From Gerris lacustris (lineage: Eukaryota > Arthropoda > Insecta > Hemiptera > Gerridae), in assembly GCA_951217055.1 (NCBI GenBank), contig OX578282.1, forward strand, positions 26,937,657-27,001,656: a stretch of 64,000 nucleotides of DNA, in the 5' to 3' direction. The notes below the pieces were generated by a model. The model worked only from the letters and a program-made list of their open reading frames with translations. It was not told where the DNA came from and searched no databases. Below, in pieces: positions 49,625-61,560 of this stretch (within the stretch, counting starts at the first letter, position 1; every line of letters starts with the position of its first letter). Both the position numbers and the translations under genes were made by a program.

Positions 49625-50600
49625 CTACCAATCAGTGTGGCACATAGCTTCCTCGAGTTCTATCATGTATATTTTAATAATTTTATGCTTTTTACAAACT
49701 TTTATTTAAATTGCAATGTTTGTATGTATGTATGTTGGGGTCAAAACTTGCAACTGAATTTTAAAGCAGTTATCCTGAACCGATTGGCACATAGCTTCCT
49801 CACGTTCTATCATGTATAATTTAATAATTTTATGCTTTTTACAAGCTTTTATTTAAATTGCAATGTTTGTATGTATGTATGTTCGGGTCAAATCTTGCAA
49901 CTGAATTTTAAAGCAGTTATCCTGAACCGATTGAATTGAAATGTTGCATACAAGTTTAGTTTGGATGACAATGCATGGTTAGCTAAGTGAAGTCATTCTA
50001 AATCCAATATGGTGGACAGCCCAAGATGGTGGATTAGTTATTTTTTAAACAAGCCGATGATATTGGTATCAAATGAAAGGGTTTGCTGAGAAGAATACGA
50101 ATAAAAGCGTGTTTTTAATAAGGTTGTTTAATAAAATTATTACAATCCAATTTTTTATTCCCCCCCCCCCTCGCCCTTTTAAATCTGTCAAAAAATAGAT
50201 TTGATTTTTTACATGAATAAATGCTTCAATTTAGCAAACTTAATTGAGTGGAGATGGTTAAAATTAATATGACACCATCTATGGGTAACATACAAAGAAC
50301 CATCCAATATCTTAAAAATCAGATTACTTTTGAAGAAACAGGTGTTGATGGAAAAACAAATTTAAGGCGCAGAAGGTTGAATCTTATTTACGACCAACAA
50401 TGGGCTTGACATACTCAAATTTCATGTAAATCAGACTTTTAATGTTATGTTGGTTTGTGTGGAATTGTGGACCAACAATAAGACACTGGACTAAAAGTTC
50501 CCAGATGTCTGAAACGGATATTATCTGCCTTAAATTTTTGAAACTAGAGATAAAAATGTGTTCTTCAGTACAGTTTCATAGCATTCGTAAAACTTAAAGT
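49625..50600 (+). repeat. Composite of W tip, two X units and W interior
   Basis: CTACCAATCAGTGTGGCACA opens the block; the tip plus the start of X (GGCACATAGCTTCCTC..., TTTTATGCTTTTTACAA, TGTATGTATGTATGTT, TTGCAACTGAATTTTAAAGC) occurs at 49,630-49,783 and again at 49,784-49,930, a tandem duplication of about 155 bp. A full X unit continues to about 50,145, then a C10 run, then a W interior (TTTGATTTTTTACATGAATA, GGCGCAGAAGGTTGAA, AGATGTCTGAAACGGAT) to about 50,600. Matches W at 12,735 and 55,381. No coding capacity. Confidence 0.65.
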
Positions 50601-50819
50601 ATTAAAAGAATTAGAATTATCTTTTAGACTAAGATATTAAAGGGGAGGTCAAAATATTTCTATGACAATTCTGATTGAAATGTAAAACACTATCGCTGAT
50701 TGCTTTTCACTTCTTTAAAATATACCTAGAAAAGTATTGTAAAGAGTATTAAAATATAAAGAGTATTTTGCTAGTGTAAAAATTAAATTTGGGCTCAAAA
50801 AGTCAAAGTGTTTTCTTTT

Positions 50820-51300
50820 TTTTGTTTTGCTTCCGAGGTTACACAAGGCAGCGAAAGCATTGTGATCATTCTGAATTGCGCATTTTTTTTGTCTCCAATT
50901 TCAAAAATTCCTGGATATAAATCCGTTTCAGACACTATGGATTTTTTTTCTCATACCTACTTGTCGATCGGTTTTCCATAAATTTATTTGCGAACGACCT
51001 TATTCTAAAAACTACTCGTCCGATTTTAATGAAATTTGGGTTGCTCATTGTTAGTCCTATATTGATTTCAACCTGCGCCTTTTGTATCCTCCCATGTTTG
51101 CACAAAATTTTTCTTACAACTATATCTTTAAAAAGTACTGAGTAAAAGTACTCATCCGATTTTGTAGGGAATTCTGATAATAATAGAAAGTAACTCACGG
51201 ATAATTTAATCCCTGTGCGCACATTTAATATTGAAAAAAAATAAGTGTGACGTCCCTGGGCATCGAAACAATAGCTTTTTATATTAACATCCATATATTT
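50820..51300 (-). repeat. W-related repeat, reverse orientation
   Basis: Starts TTGCTTCCGAGGTTACACAA and GGCAGCGAAAGC (a worn copy of the Z/W hairpin), then ATCCGTTTCAGACA, AAAAACTACTCGTCCGATTT and TTTCAACCTGCGCC. The 119-codon minus-strand frame here is a frame through the repeat. Confidence 0.55.
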
Positions 51301-52371
51301 AAAAGTTCTGATTCAATTATAAAGAAATTTGGATAGATTGTCGAAAGTAGCCCATAGATGATCCTGTGGGCTACTTTTGAGGTCCCACATTAAACAGATT
51401 CAATCCTCATGTGACCATAATAGTATGGGAGACTCATTAAATGGCAGATTATTTAAAATATCCGTTTGTCGAATAATTTAGGCGTAAAATAAGCCATGTA
51501 GCATATGTGTAAAGCCAAAACTATTCTGAAGCGATTTCGTAGAAACTTGACGTATATTGTGTTTTATGAAAAATTCTCCCCGAGGTGAAATGGATAAATG
51601 AAATTTAGCGTTTCGCTTTGAGTGCTTGTTTTTGTGCAATTTTTCGATTCAGTTTCTTTAGGTCATACATTACTTAAGAATGATCTAATTTTGAAATTTA
51701 TGATATAAATTATTTATCTATTATCAAATTAAAGTCTTCTTTCGTAATAATTTACCAGAAAAAAAAATAGTAAAATTAATTTTTTACTCTTAAATGTTTT
51801 CTTTTTTTTCTTGTATATTAACTTGTTTTTATTCTCCTTTATCCCTTTTTCTTAACAAGTTTTTAATGAGTTGAATTTTTTTCCATTATAATTTTCATCA
51901 CCTTCTTGTTATTTTTTCTGTACACTCAATTAAACATAATCTCATCAATTCACTATTGTAATTTTTTTCCCCGTTATTATATATGCGTATATATATATAT
52001 TTTTAATTTCTTCTTGTTATTTAGTTAATTAGTTTATATTTGCTAAGTTAAGGTTTTGCTTTTTAAAATGAATTATCTTTCACTAATGTATTTTATGTAA
52101 TCTTTTATTATATTTTAATTTTTATCTTTTTTATAAGGTTTAAAAAATTATTAATTCTTATAAAATCCTTCAATAAATTGGTTTTAGGAAAATCTGAGGA
52201 TCCCTGGCTCGATTTTGGGTAGAGGGGCTTTCCTTTTTATACTAAATATGTAATTTTAAAATTCAAGCCATCTATTATAACTTTCTTAATTTAACAGTAG
52301 TAGTTTTTGGTAGTAAATCGATTTTAATGACTTCGAACATTCTTGCCAAATTTGATTGCGTAACAAATAAA
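51301..52371. other. AT-rich DNA, no gene seen
   Basis: 51,330-51,500 weakly resembles the repeat at 46,860-47,020. It also has a hairpin GTAGCCCATAG..CTGTGGGCTAC near 51,345-51,372. Otherwise filler. Confidence 0.5.
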
Positions 52372-52752
52372 TCCAACCGAGCAGTGTAACGTCCGCGGGA
52401 TCCTCACGGGCATGCGCTATGGATAAAAGCCGTTCCAACCCGACTTGTGACAGTATTTCGTTTCGTCCATCAAACTGTTCCAACCCGCGCAGGAATCGTT
52501 TGCGAACCGTTTACTGCACGGTCCAAACGATCCTCTGACAATACCAAGTACTGGTTTTGGTTTGTATATGATATGCGCAGTTATGTCAACAGAAAGGTTT
52601 TCTAACTGTTAGGTTTCCTGACTGGTTTTAATACAGTGCGAATTATAGTCCTAAAGCCCGTTTCAACCTGATATGATTTTATTACAGTACAATGTTAGCG
52701 CATGCGTATAACTAAACGATTCCCGAACGATCCGTGGAACGATACAAAAAAA
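52372..52752. mobile_element. K element, copy 2, reversed and without tips
   Basis: Reverse match to 29,640-30,025: CGGGCATGCGCTATGGATAA, GCCGTTCCAACCCGACTTGT, AACGATCCTCTGACAATACC, TAACTGTTAGGTTTCCTGAC, ACGATCCGTGGAACGATAC. The GGTTTGTTCCAACC ends are not present, so it is a truncated copy. Confidence 0.75.
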
Positions 52753-53129
52753 AACAAAGTTTGTGTTCTGTGGGCCCAAAATATGTAATTAGTATGAGAC
52801 ATTTTGTTGTCTATATAATTTTGATATATTATCCAAGTTTAAAAGAGATTTAAAGATATGTTGGCCGAGAGATGAGCATGAGACCAAAGATTTTCCCTAA
52901 TGTCGGAGTTCATTCTAGGAAATTTTGATTTACATAAAAATAAGTCCACAAATGGTCACAAGGCTTCCGTGGTCTTCGATAAAATGGCAAGCAAAATCAG
53001 TAGTATGAATATAAGTTTCTCAAAAACCTTTTTCATTATACATACTGATTTATTTAACTAATCTTTATTTAAGTACGTTTCATTTTTGGAATAAATAGGA
53101 TTAGTAATTTTTACAATGAAATGTCTATT
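52753..53129. other. AT-rich DNA, no gene seen
   Basis: Spacer between K and repeat T. 52,885-53,000 has worn W-like words (GAGACCAAAGATTTTCCCTA). Confidence 0.45.
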
Positions 53130-54437
53130 TTACTACGTTTTTATTAGCTTGCTTTCTTGTTTGTTTGTTTGTCCGGTACAAATCTGGCAATCGATTTCTA
53201 ACTAACTTCCCGAATACTAGACATTTTTTTTAGCATAGCTCAGGACACGATGACAATGTATTATTTTAATACTATTAGCTATCTTTCAGCAGAATTTAAT
53301 TGGTTTTCAGCAAATGTTGCTGTATGGAAAGTGAGTTCGGAAAAACTCCGCCAGTTATTTTATTTGTTTTGCCATATCCCATATTTACAATCTTCATTTT
53401 GACGGGTTTCAAATTTGTGATTTTTATATAAATAGAGATAAACATTGAATGACAGCAAACAGGAAATAAATCGATTATATTATTTATCGATTATATTATT
53501 TCAAATATATCGATGGAACGGTTTAGATTTGGTGTTGGGGTGATCCGTTGTACAATGATTTGTCCTTTTATAGGTTTAAGATCAGCTCTCTAGATGGTTG
53601 TCATTTATATGGAGTAAATAAATTCGGAACTATTTTTTTGGAACGAAGTTCCTTATGGCACGTTCTGGAGCCCGGGAGTGAATCCAAAAAAAACGACCAA
53701 AATCACCGTCACAAAATAACCGTCACAAAATCGCCGTCACGCAAAATCCGTCACGAAATCTACATATGACGATAACTTGAGTAAAAGATCACCGAGTTAG
53801 ATGAAATTTGGTACACATGTTCTATTTACCAATGCCCAGGCTGAGTTCGTCGGAAAACGTTATCCGCCCAAGCGTTCACGCGCAACGCTCACGTAAATGT
53901 AAGCTTCAAAAGACGGGAAAAAGTGTTATTTAAGGAAGCCTGTTACTTGACTTGTTTTGATTATTTTTGTTATATATGTCAAAAATGTCACTTTGTTTTG
54001 TAAATAAATAAAATATAATCATGTAAAATTTAACCCAGATACAAGCAGAAGCTGTAAGTAGGGAAGAGATATATTTTACATATAATATTTTAAATTAATT
54101 GGACGGGTAGGTAGAAAACAGTCCTATTTCAATCCAAACTCCTTTAACTAACATACTCTTTCACTATAAACTCATCATGATCAACTTTTTTCTTATATTC
54201 AATATATATTTATAGTAAGACGCTTTTTTTAATTATACAAAAAATGATTTTCTTTTAATTTTGCCTTAACTCTGCTAGGTGCAAACAGTTCGTTACTTTT
54301 AATTTTGTCTCTTTTCTAACTTAGCCATGAATTAGTAGTTTGCAATGTATACGTACTTAGCAGTGTGATTTTATAATTTATACTTAATAAAAAATGTAAG
54401 GAACTTCGTTCCTACCCTGGTGTCCCGCGACACCACA

Positions 54438-54479
<42 letters not shown>

Positions 54480-54592
54480 CACTAACATTATATATTATAT
54501 AACAATAACAATTATATTATCAACATTACATACGATTCAACAGAAAATTTAAAAACGTAGTATATAAAAAGTTATTTTTATCTTGAAATTAT
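53130..54592 (+). repeat. Repeat T, copy 3, split by a Y element
   Basis: Left part 53,130-53,639 matches 9968-10,320 and 10,450-10,570 (TTTTTATTAGCTTGCTTTCT, CTTTCAGCAGAATTTAATTG, TTGTCCTTTTATAGGTTTAA, GATCAGCTCTCTAGATGGTT). The right part from 54,480 (CACTAACATTATATATTA, GAAAATTTAAAAACGTAGTA, TATATAAAAAGTTATTTTTA) matches 10,578-10,680. Y lies exactly between, in what is a T8 run in the uninterrupted copy. Confidence 0.85.
53640..54438. mobile_element. Y element, copy 3, inserted in repeat T
   Basis: Left end GGAACGAAGTTCCTTATGGC after a T7 run; right end motif TAAGGAACTTCGTTCC (54,397-54,412), then TACCCTGGTGTCCCGCGACA and CCACAC with the hairpin GGTGTC-CCGC-GACACC, then a T39 run (54,441-54,479). 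It has an internal deletion relative to copies 1 and 2 around 53,930. Flanking T runs on both sides of an ancestral T8 site point to insertion into, and duplication or expansion of, the T run. Confidence 0.85.
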
Positions 54593-54875
54593 TGCAAGCT
54601 ATTATTTAACTTGCAATGTTAGTATGTATGTTCAGGTCAAATCTTGCAACTGAATTTTTAAGCAGTTATCCTCAACCTATTGAATTGGAATTTCGCGTAC
54701 AGTTTTAGTTTGGATGACAATGCATGGTTAGCTAAGTGACGTCATTCTAAATCAAATATGGTGGACAGGCCAAGATGGCTGACAAGTTATTTTTTTATGG
54801 GTATCAAATGAAAGGGTTTGCTGAGAAGAATACGCAAAATAAAATGACTTCACTCTAAATCCAATGTTTGTTTTT
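54590..54875 (+). repeat. Repeat X unit
   Basis: TTGCAAGCTATTATTTAACT, GGTCAAATCTTGCAACTGAA, GACGTCATTCTAAATCAAAT, GAAAGGGTTTGCTGAGAAGA, as in 38,815-39,107 and 49,836-50,145. It directly adjoins repeat T. Confidence 0.75.
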
Positions 54876-55380
54876 TTTACTATTCATTTTTCTAAAAGTT
54901 TCTTTTAGAGAATATTTATTTACAAAAAAGGGGTTTTAATGTACTGAAGTCCTTTGGGAAATAAGTATATAATTTGTAGCGTTATTTATTTTAGGCCTGA
55001 TATGAGACTTTCTGAAATATCTGGTGGTGTGTAGAGAAATGGTCGTTTCCTGTAGCTGATTCTAATGTAATTGTAAGCAGACTAAAATGCAATTTTCCGC
55101 AAGCTGCTGTATTAAAAGGAAAAAGTGTGCGGACTTCAATTTACTGCATGGTTGAGCTACGCTATACTTGGCTTCATTCTCCTAGGGGGTCGTAGTGACA
55201 ATCCTTCCGCACTTAAACCAGAATATAACCTATTACAAACATTAATTTAATTTATATATATATATATATTAATTTAATTAGAACATTAATTTGTCACACA
55301 ATTACTTTGTCCTAACGTATCAATTATTCCTAAATTTTAATAGGAAATAATTATTTTTGTGTAGTTCAATGCTATACTTA
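54876..55380. other. Unassigned DNA, no gene seen
   Basis: Nothing recognised except a short TA run near 55,253-55,269. Confidence 0.5.
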
Positions 55381-56084
55381 TAAAATAGTATGGCACATAG
55401 CTTCATCGCGTCCTATTTCGGATTGATACTTTAATGTTTTTATGCATTTACAATTTTATTATTTTGTTAAATTTATTTAATTTTCCTGCTGTTTTTTAAA
55501 AACTGTCACAATTGTTTTAGGTTTTTACATGAATTAAAGAATAATTTAGCAAAATTTAAAGAGCGTTGACGGTTTAAATTAATCTAGGGACTATTTTTTG
55601 ACAAATTATCCAAATTTCATGAAAATCAGATGATTATACTTTGAAGATGTAGGTGTAAATTTATGTTTTTGCGCATGTGGATGAGAAACAAATGGGCGCA
55701 GAACGCTGAAACTCATATGGAACCAAGCTAATTATGAACTACCATCAAAATGTCAAGTATTTTTGAGCAGACTAAGTCAGACAAGTAGTTTTTAAGATAA
55801 GTTGGTTCGCAATAATTGAGTGACAGACAGACTGGTCCCGTGTCTGTCTGTCACTCTAAAATGTTCCCTGATATTAGAAACGGATTTCTGTCTTGTAATT
55901 TTTGAAATCGGAGACATAAATAATTTTTTTTTTTACAGAAACGATCGCATAGCTTCCGATAGCTTCGGTAAACTCGGAAGCAATAAATATATTTGACAAA
56001 AATAGGTGGTAAAAGTAAAACATCATCGTGGTACTGTGGTAGGTCGCAAGGAAGCTATGTGTTACACTAATTGGCAGTCTATTT
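55381..56084. mobile_element. W element, copy 3
   Basis: Left AAAATAGTATGGCACATAGC and TTCATCGCGTCCTAT; right GCAAGGAAGCTATGTGTTAC plus ACTAATTGGCAGTCTATTT, an inverted end pair. Interior GGTTTTTACATGAATTAAAG, GGGCGCAGAACGCTGAAACT, CTGTCTGTCTGTCACT, and the hairpin remnant CTTCCGATAGCTTCGGTAAA plus CTCGGAAG. Matches 12,735-13,298 with an extra hairpin segment. Confidence 0.7.
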
Positions 56085-56747
56085 AAATTAGATTAATTTT
56101 ACAAGTAATAAATTTCCACGAAAGATAAAACAAACTAATCACAACCCTAGAAACATTTTAAACTAACAATGTCTGAGAGAGGACCGAAAACCAAGTAAAA
56201 CTTATACTAGTTCTCAAACTAAAGTAGAATTTAAACGATCCTACATGACCAAACTCAAGTTGTTATTCCGAACATCTGGAAACCAAATAAAACCTTTACG
56301 GAAAACCCTAAAACTAATATTAAACTACCGTTTTATTTAATTGAGCCCTTCCTCCTTTAACTCCGCAACTTTAATTGGTATTAAAACTAGAATAGGGTCT
56401 AAATAGAGAGGGAGAAAATTACGGAGCTACAGTTTAGATTACTATGTCCAACTGCCAAACTAAAAAAACTCTTCTAAACTAAGATATTTTCCATGCAACA
56501 TGTATTGCTTTTCAACTAAATAACTCGAGAATCCTTATTCTGGCAAAAACAGTAACCACGTATATGATTTATTCAAGTAGATTTTTTTAAAGAAATAAAA
56601 AAAAATCATATTGAATAGAAGCTAGTATAATTTTATAATTACGTTTTCTTTTATAATCCTTTTAATTGACCATTTCTATTGCTTTAACAAAATCAAATTG
56701 TTAATATAAAAATTAAAATACAAAAATAAAAATAAAAATAATAGAAC
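56085..56747. other. AT-rich DNA, no gene seen
   Basis: Nothing recognised. Confidence 0.5.
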
Positions 56748-57307
56748 TAAAATAGACTGCCAATTAGTGTGGCACATAGCTTCCTCGCATCCTATAATGT
56801 ACTTTATTGTTATAATATTTATTGTGTAAAAACTATTAATAGCTTTAGCGATCTTTAACACTTCATAGCGGTGTCGCTGTTGGTTTTACTGAAAAATTGT
56901 ATTTGAAAAAAATGTTTGTCTCATTGAATAGATGAACTTAGATTTTTTCCCCGACCTAAAATATCAATTTTAAATTTGAAGTTCACGTTTACGCGAGCGT
57001 TACTCGTGAACGCTTGGATGGATAACGTTGTCCAACGAACTCGTCCCTGGGCATTGGTAAAATGAACATGTCTACCAAATTTCATCAAAATCGATTGACA
57101 TTTACTCAAGTTATCGTCGCACGTTTCATAATTCGCGGACACACAGACAGACAGACAGCCAGACAGACAGACAGACACGAGACCAAAAATGTTCCCTGAT
57201 GTCTGAAACGGATTTCTGTCTTGGAATTTTTAAAATCGGAGGCATAAAAGTCTTTCGTTCTCGAAAGTGAACACAATGATTCCGTTACCTTCGGTAAGCT
57301 CGGAAGC
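56748..57307 (-). mobile_element. Z element, copy 3
   Basis: AATAGACTGCCAATTAGTGT at the left, core CACGTTTACGCGAGCGTTAC and TTTCATCAAAATCGATTGAC, an expanded (CAGA)n-like tract at 57,137-57,177, TGTTCCCTGATGTCTGAAAC, and the hairpin end TTCCGTTACC-TTC-GGTAAGCTCGGAAGC. Nearly colinear with copy 2. Confidence 0.8.
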
Positions 57308-57599
57308 AAAATTAGACATTAAAGCAAGAAAGAAAGCAATGTAAATATCTAAAATTTGCTTATGTAATTATGATACTTAAAAAATATTTAATATTTATTT
57401 AAACAATAATTTATTATGGAATGAATTCATAAAATTGATAAAGAACCATAACACTAAACTAACTCTAAAAAACAATATTCGGTATTATGACTTCCCACCA
57501 CCATAAAAATCATCTTAATAATTTGCAACTTCAGCATTATTTATACAATTGAGTAGTGTCCCAACGGTGACGGCTCCCCACGAAATTTGTTTTGGTAAG

Positions 57600-57748
57600 C
57601 CAAGGCATCCACATTTATTCCAATACAAATATGTTTGTTTTGATTTGTTGGTCTTCAAATAGATATAATAACACATCTAAATTAATTTACTTAGTTTCAT
57701 TTTTTTCTATATATATAATTAACCCCTTTGCCACGGGCTTAACGTTAT
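57600..57748 (+). repeat. Dispersed repeat V, copy 3
   Basis: CCACATTTATTCCAATACAA, TGATTTGTTGGTCTTCAAAT, AATTTACTTAGTTTC and TTAACCCCTTTGCCACGGGC match 15,195-15,362. Confidence 0.65.
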
Positions 57749-57824
57749 AAATAAAACAACTATTAAAGACAAGTCTCATGTAAAATAACCGTGCAAATTG
57801 GATTAAATTTCCCAATATAATAGG

Positions 57825-57905
57825 GTTCACTTTGATTCGATATTAAAACCTTAACGGCCGGTTGAATTTGAAGTCGATATAGCTCTACCACTGAGCTAGG
57901 AATGT
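57825..57905 (-). repeat. tRNA-derived SINE head or tRNA pseudogene
   Basis: On the minus strand CCTAGCTCAGTGGTAGAGC is a textbook tRNA D-arm/A box (57,882-57,900). About 35 bases on, TTTTAATATCGAATC is a worn B box. The anticodon stem does not form, so it is not a working tRNA. The tail is unclear. Confidence 0.5.
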
Positions 57906-57909
57906 AGTT

Positions 57910-58299
57910 GACATTTTGAGCCACAATTAGATAATTTTTAATAAATTATACAATTTTATTTTAAAGAAAATCTTGTATTATTATACTTATGATTTTATTT
58001 AATTTGTCTATGACAGTACGAATTTTTATTGGATTTACTTGTATTTTTTTCCATTCGACTCACTTTTGATAGTTGTTTTAACAGATAAAAAAAATCGGTA
58101 CGAGGCATCTCAGACAAACATTCTCAAATACGATTTCATAATTACTTAGCCCAGTGTTTTCCACTTATTATTTTTCGTATGTACATTTAATTATTATTGA
58201 AAATTTCATCAAAATTTATCGTCGGAACCGTTTTCGAGAAATATTTTTTTTTTTTCAAGTATTTTTCAGAGTTTTTAGAGGGTAACGCCTTCAGATTTG
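57910..58299. other. AT-rich DNA, no gene seen
   Basis: TTTGTCTGAGATGCCTCGTA on the minus strand near 58,100-58,125 matches a short motif after the ribozyme repeat (4117-4140), so both are pieces of a common insect repeat. Confidence 0.45.
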
Positions 58300-58500
58300 G
58301 AGCTTAAATTATTTATTAGATTTCGTCTCGGGGTATGATTTTTCTGAACATGTATGCCAAATTTCGTCAAAATCGGCGCAGTCGTTAAGGTTCCATGTGT
58401 CTGCACATTCGACAGACAAGTATTTAAAAAAAAATGGATTTAAGGGACCTAAAATGTTTGCGCCATCACAATACTTCCTCTTTATATGAGAAAGTAAAAA
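58300..58500 (+). repeat. Dispersed repeat M, copy 2
   Basis: Matches 28,990-29,245 (GGTATGATTTTTCTGAACAT, AATTTCGTCAAAATCGGCGC, GTGTCTGCAC, GCGCCATCACAATAC, ATGAGAAAGTAAAAA). Confidence 0.65.
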
Positions 58501-59412
58501 ACTAATTGTCCCCGCTGACATTTTTTACAATTAAAAAAAATATTAGTGGAATAGCTCTTGAATGTGATTCTGTAGAAGAACGCGGTTGGTCTTATCTGTA
58601 AAAGCATATACATAATATGTTAGGATTGGAAGCATATGCCTTAAAAAGCTTTGAGAAGTAAACGTGAAATGTTTGAAAGAAGAACCGCTGGGAAGCCTTA
58701 GAAAGAGTGCGAGATATCCTCTTATCATTCCAACAATGAAGAGGGGAAAATCTCTAACTACTACTACTGTTAAGTTTAGTCTACTCTTCTCAAACTTTTT
58801 AATAATATAGAAAGACAGAATAAGTATTTATTTGCTTTTGTTTATCTACTTTTGGTACATTCCACATCTCAGTAGAAACAAAATTGAGCAAAAAAAACCT
58901 AAAAGTAGACAATCTAAGATGGTTTGAACCAAATATTCTGTTATATGGGTATTTCCTTATATGTATAAACTCAGAGTAAGTTTTCTAATTTTATTTTATT
59001 ATTTATAAGTTCCCGAAGAACGTAGTTCTCCCAATCCCTACTATTTCTCTTTTTCCTCCGGTTATTTCTTTTCTCCTAACATAGTGTCGAATGATGTCTT
59101 AGAAAATTGACAGGATTCTAGGAATAAGAAGACAGGGAGATTTACTGGTTACAGAGCGATCTCTATTTCAACATTGACAGTCTCGACACCCTCAGAATCC
59201 CTTTTAGACATGAGATAAATAAAATACTCTACTCAAAGGTTTAGCGACTGAAATATAACTTGGCCTTTTTTTCTAAAAGAAAATACAGCAAAAAGACTAG
59301 GGTATTGCCAAAAATACTGTAAGGACCAAAGTTAATATACTATAATGTATGATTATATACACAAGTATGTACATTATCTTAAAATAAAGGGGTACAGTGT
59401 ACGTTAAGGCTT

Positions 59413-59414
<2 letters not shown>
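58501..59414. other. Unassigned DNA, no gene seen
   Basis: No motif or repeat recognised. Confidence 0.5.

Positions 59415-59504
<90 letters not shown>
59415..59504. repeat. (TA)n microsatellite
   Basis: About 90 bases of TA. Confidence 0.97.
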
Positions 59505-59506
<2 letters not shown>

Positions 59507-61084
59507 CGTATACTTGCCAATTTTACATTTGACTGTCTTCTATTTACTAAGGTAGCCTCTTTTATTTATGCCTTTTCAAGTAAAAGAAATTTAGAAGAAT
59601 AAAATAAGATATAAAATATTTCTATTTCTATTTATTCTTATTTCTTACATACTAGAGAAAAACAAAGGAGAAAATATGGAACGAGAATAAATTTAGAAAC
59701 AGAGCTATAAGGAGGGGAAAAAATGGTTTACATTTACAAAGAACTTTGGGAAAAATCAGTTCCGTTTTTCTTGCAGTATATGTAGATGTGCTATATCTTA
59801 AATTGGACCTCGGACTTATTTTGTATTTTTAGACTTTTCCTCTTGTTTTTCTCATTCATTTATTTATTTCTTTTCAAGTTTTTCAAATTTTTCTAGGTGT
59901 CTTTTTGTCACCCCATGGTTTAACGCAAACATACTTCTTGTATCACATGGAGAACATAAAGATAAACTGGAAGATGGAGCACAGATCCGATATATATATT
60001 GTGCTCTTGGATATATTGACGTGTTAGGCTCGAGTGAATTGGAAAATGTAGATTTGATAAATTGAGCATTATTTTGTCTTGATTTTTTTACTAAAACTTT
60101 TATCATAAAAGCCTACTATACCTCCTTTCTAATATTTAGTTGGTGCATTGATTTTAATTTCCCATAATAATGTATAGCCCTTTATTCTAAAAGGATAAAT
60201 GTTAACAAAATATTGACTTAAATATAAGTAAAAATTGATATGTATATAATATTTAATGATATGAAAATTTCACAAATTAGTTCCATTCAAATAAGTTCCA
60301 CATTTTAATTTCACACTTTTGTTGAACTAATTATAATACTTAATTAAATCTGCAGGGAGTATAAACTAACGACCCAGGTATTTGAGTTAATTCAACAGGA
60401 TTAGTTTTTAAGAAAAGTATATTCTTCGTGCTTTTATTGAAATACAAGTATATGATAGGACTGACTTCAAAACTCATTGAGAAAGGTGTTTGACATGTCT
60501 ATTTTAAATACCTAATTTAAAAACGATTCAAATCCTAAATATTTTTGTAGTTTTACCTAGATACAATAGATGCATATAGAATATTACTAGGTACGCAAAT
60601 AAATAGAAAAACACTGTGGCATAGAGTTTCTAACTTAAAAAGATTTTATTTTTTGTATGTAACACAATTTGTTTTTAATATGGAAAGCAATAAATTTGAA
60701 ACGGTGGAGGGGGGATGACAGTAGGCTTGAAAAGCCTCTTTGTCCCTGCAATAAAAAAACCACTTTACTTCCGGACCAACTTCGAATGAAAAAATATGTA
60801 AAATTGTCAAGGGAACGGGTTTTTTTAAAATGCGTGGAGATGTTAACTGTGAGTGTTAACCTCTGCGGGATGACCCCTGACCCTGGTTTGTCCCCTGAGA
60901 GTAGTTTTGTGTGGAATAGAGTTGTATGTAGTATGTTAAGGGTAGAATTATTTGTGTAGAGAGATGTACTTGTGTGTAAAACCTTGAATTTCTCTTGTGA
61001 CAACTCTCTATTGAAACCATCACGACCCTTGTTAACTATATACTCAACCTACAAACCCACATACATATACTTGTTATTTCTAAG
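59505..61084. other. Unassigned DNA, no gene seen
   Basis: The block 60,690-60,960 is less AT-rich and open on both strands for about 100 codons, but neither frame has a motif I recognise. No repeat copies noticed. Confidence 0.45.
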
Positions 61085-61560
61085 CTCTATTATATTCAAA
61101 TACGTATAGGATACACTTGACTAAGGTATTAAATGTCATCCATTTTAATGCGAGACTTGCAAATGTAATTTTTCATTCAAAGGATAATCCGGGATTGAAA
61201 ATAGGAAAAACCTTGAGTAATTTGATTTTGTGTTGCCTCTTTAAGGCTCTACCGCCCTTTGAGGTTAGGAAAAACAGTAAAATTAAAATTATACTGGTTC
61301 TAAGCAAGATATCAAAAATCGAATCACAGGCTTCATTCCTAATTTTAATTCTGCACAATTTGAGCCCTATTTTAACTTCCTATGATAAATTGTACAGACG
61401 CCATTTTAATACAACAAGTTTTATCGTTGTATTGAAATTTTCAATTTAATGATTTTTCTAACCTCAAAGAGCGGTAGAGCCTTAATGTCTTCTTGTATAC
61501 AGGGATGGATGGGGGCACCTGGAAATTTTACGAAGCGCCGCTAAGCCGATGATTTTAGAT
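61085..61560 (+). repeat. Dispersed repeat N, copy 1, split by a MITE
   Basis: 61,085-61,241 and 61,485-61,560 match 63,690-63,840 and 63,835-63,925: ACACTTGACTAAGG, AAATGTCATCCATTTTAATG, GATAATCCGGGATTGAAAAT, then TCTTCTTGTATACAGGGA and GAAGCGCCGCTAAGCCGAT. A 243-bp MITE sits between. Confidence 0.8.
61242..61484. mobile_element. 243-bp MITE, probably hAT type
   Basis: Near-perfect inverted ends of about 27 bp: TAAGGCTCTACCGCCCTTTG plus AGGTTAG at the left, and CTAACCTCAAAGAGCGGTAG plus AGCCTTA at the right. The tip TAAGG fits the hAT YARNG rule. The flanks TGCCTCTT and ATGTCTTCTT resemble each other and the uninterrupted ATGCCTTCTT in repeat N copy 2, consistent with a worn 8-bp duplication. 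TTAA at both ends would also suit piggyBac, but then about 11 bases at the left are unexplained. The 110-codon frame across it is chance. Confidence 0.7.

Noticed and set aside
50935..51294. 119-codon minus-strand frame
   Set aside because: Lies wholly in a W-related noncoding repeat; the Asn-Phe-Ile-Lys-Ile-Gly-type words come from the common TTTCATCAAAATCGG block.
60635..61003. Overlapping open frames on both strands (122 and 96 codons)
   Set aside because: No start context, motif, splice pattern or homologue I recognise. Open frames on both strands at the same place argue for low stop density by chance.
61242..61484. piggyBac reading of the MITE from TTAA at both ends
   Set aside because: The uninterrupted repeat N copy does not fit a single TTAA target without about 11 unexplained bases; hAT fits better. 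Kept only as an alternative.
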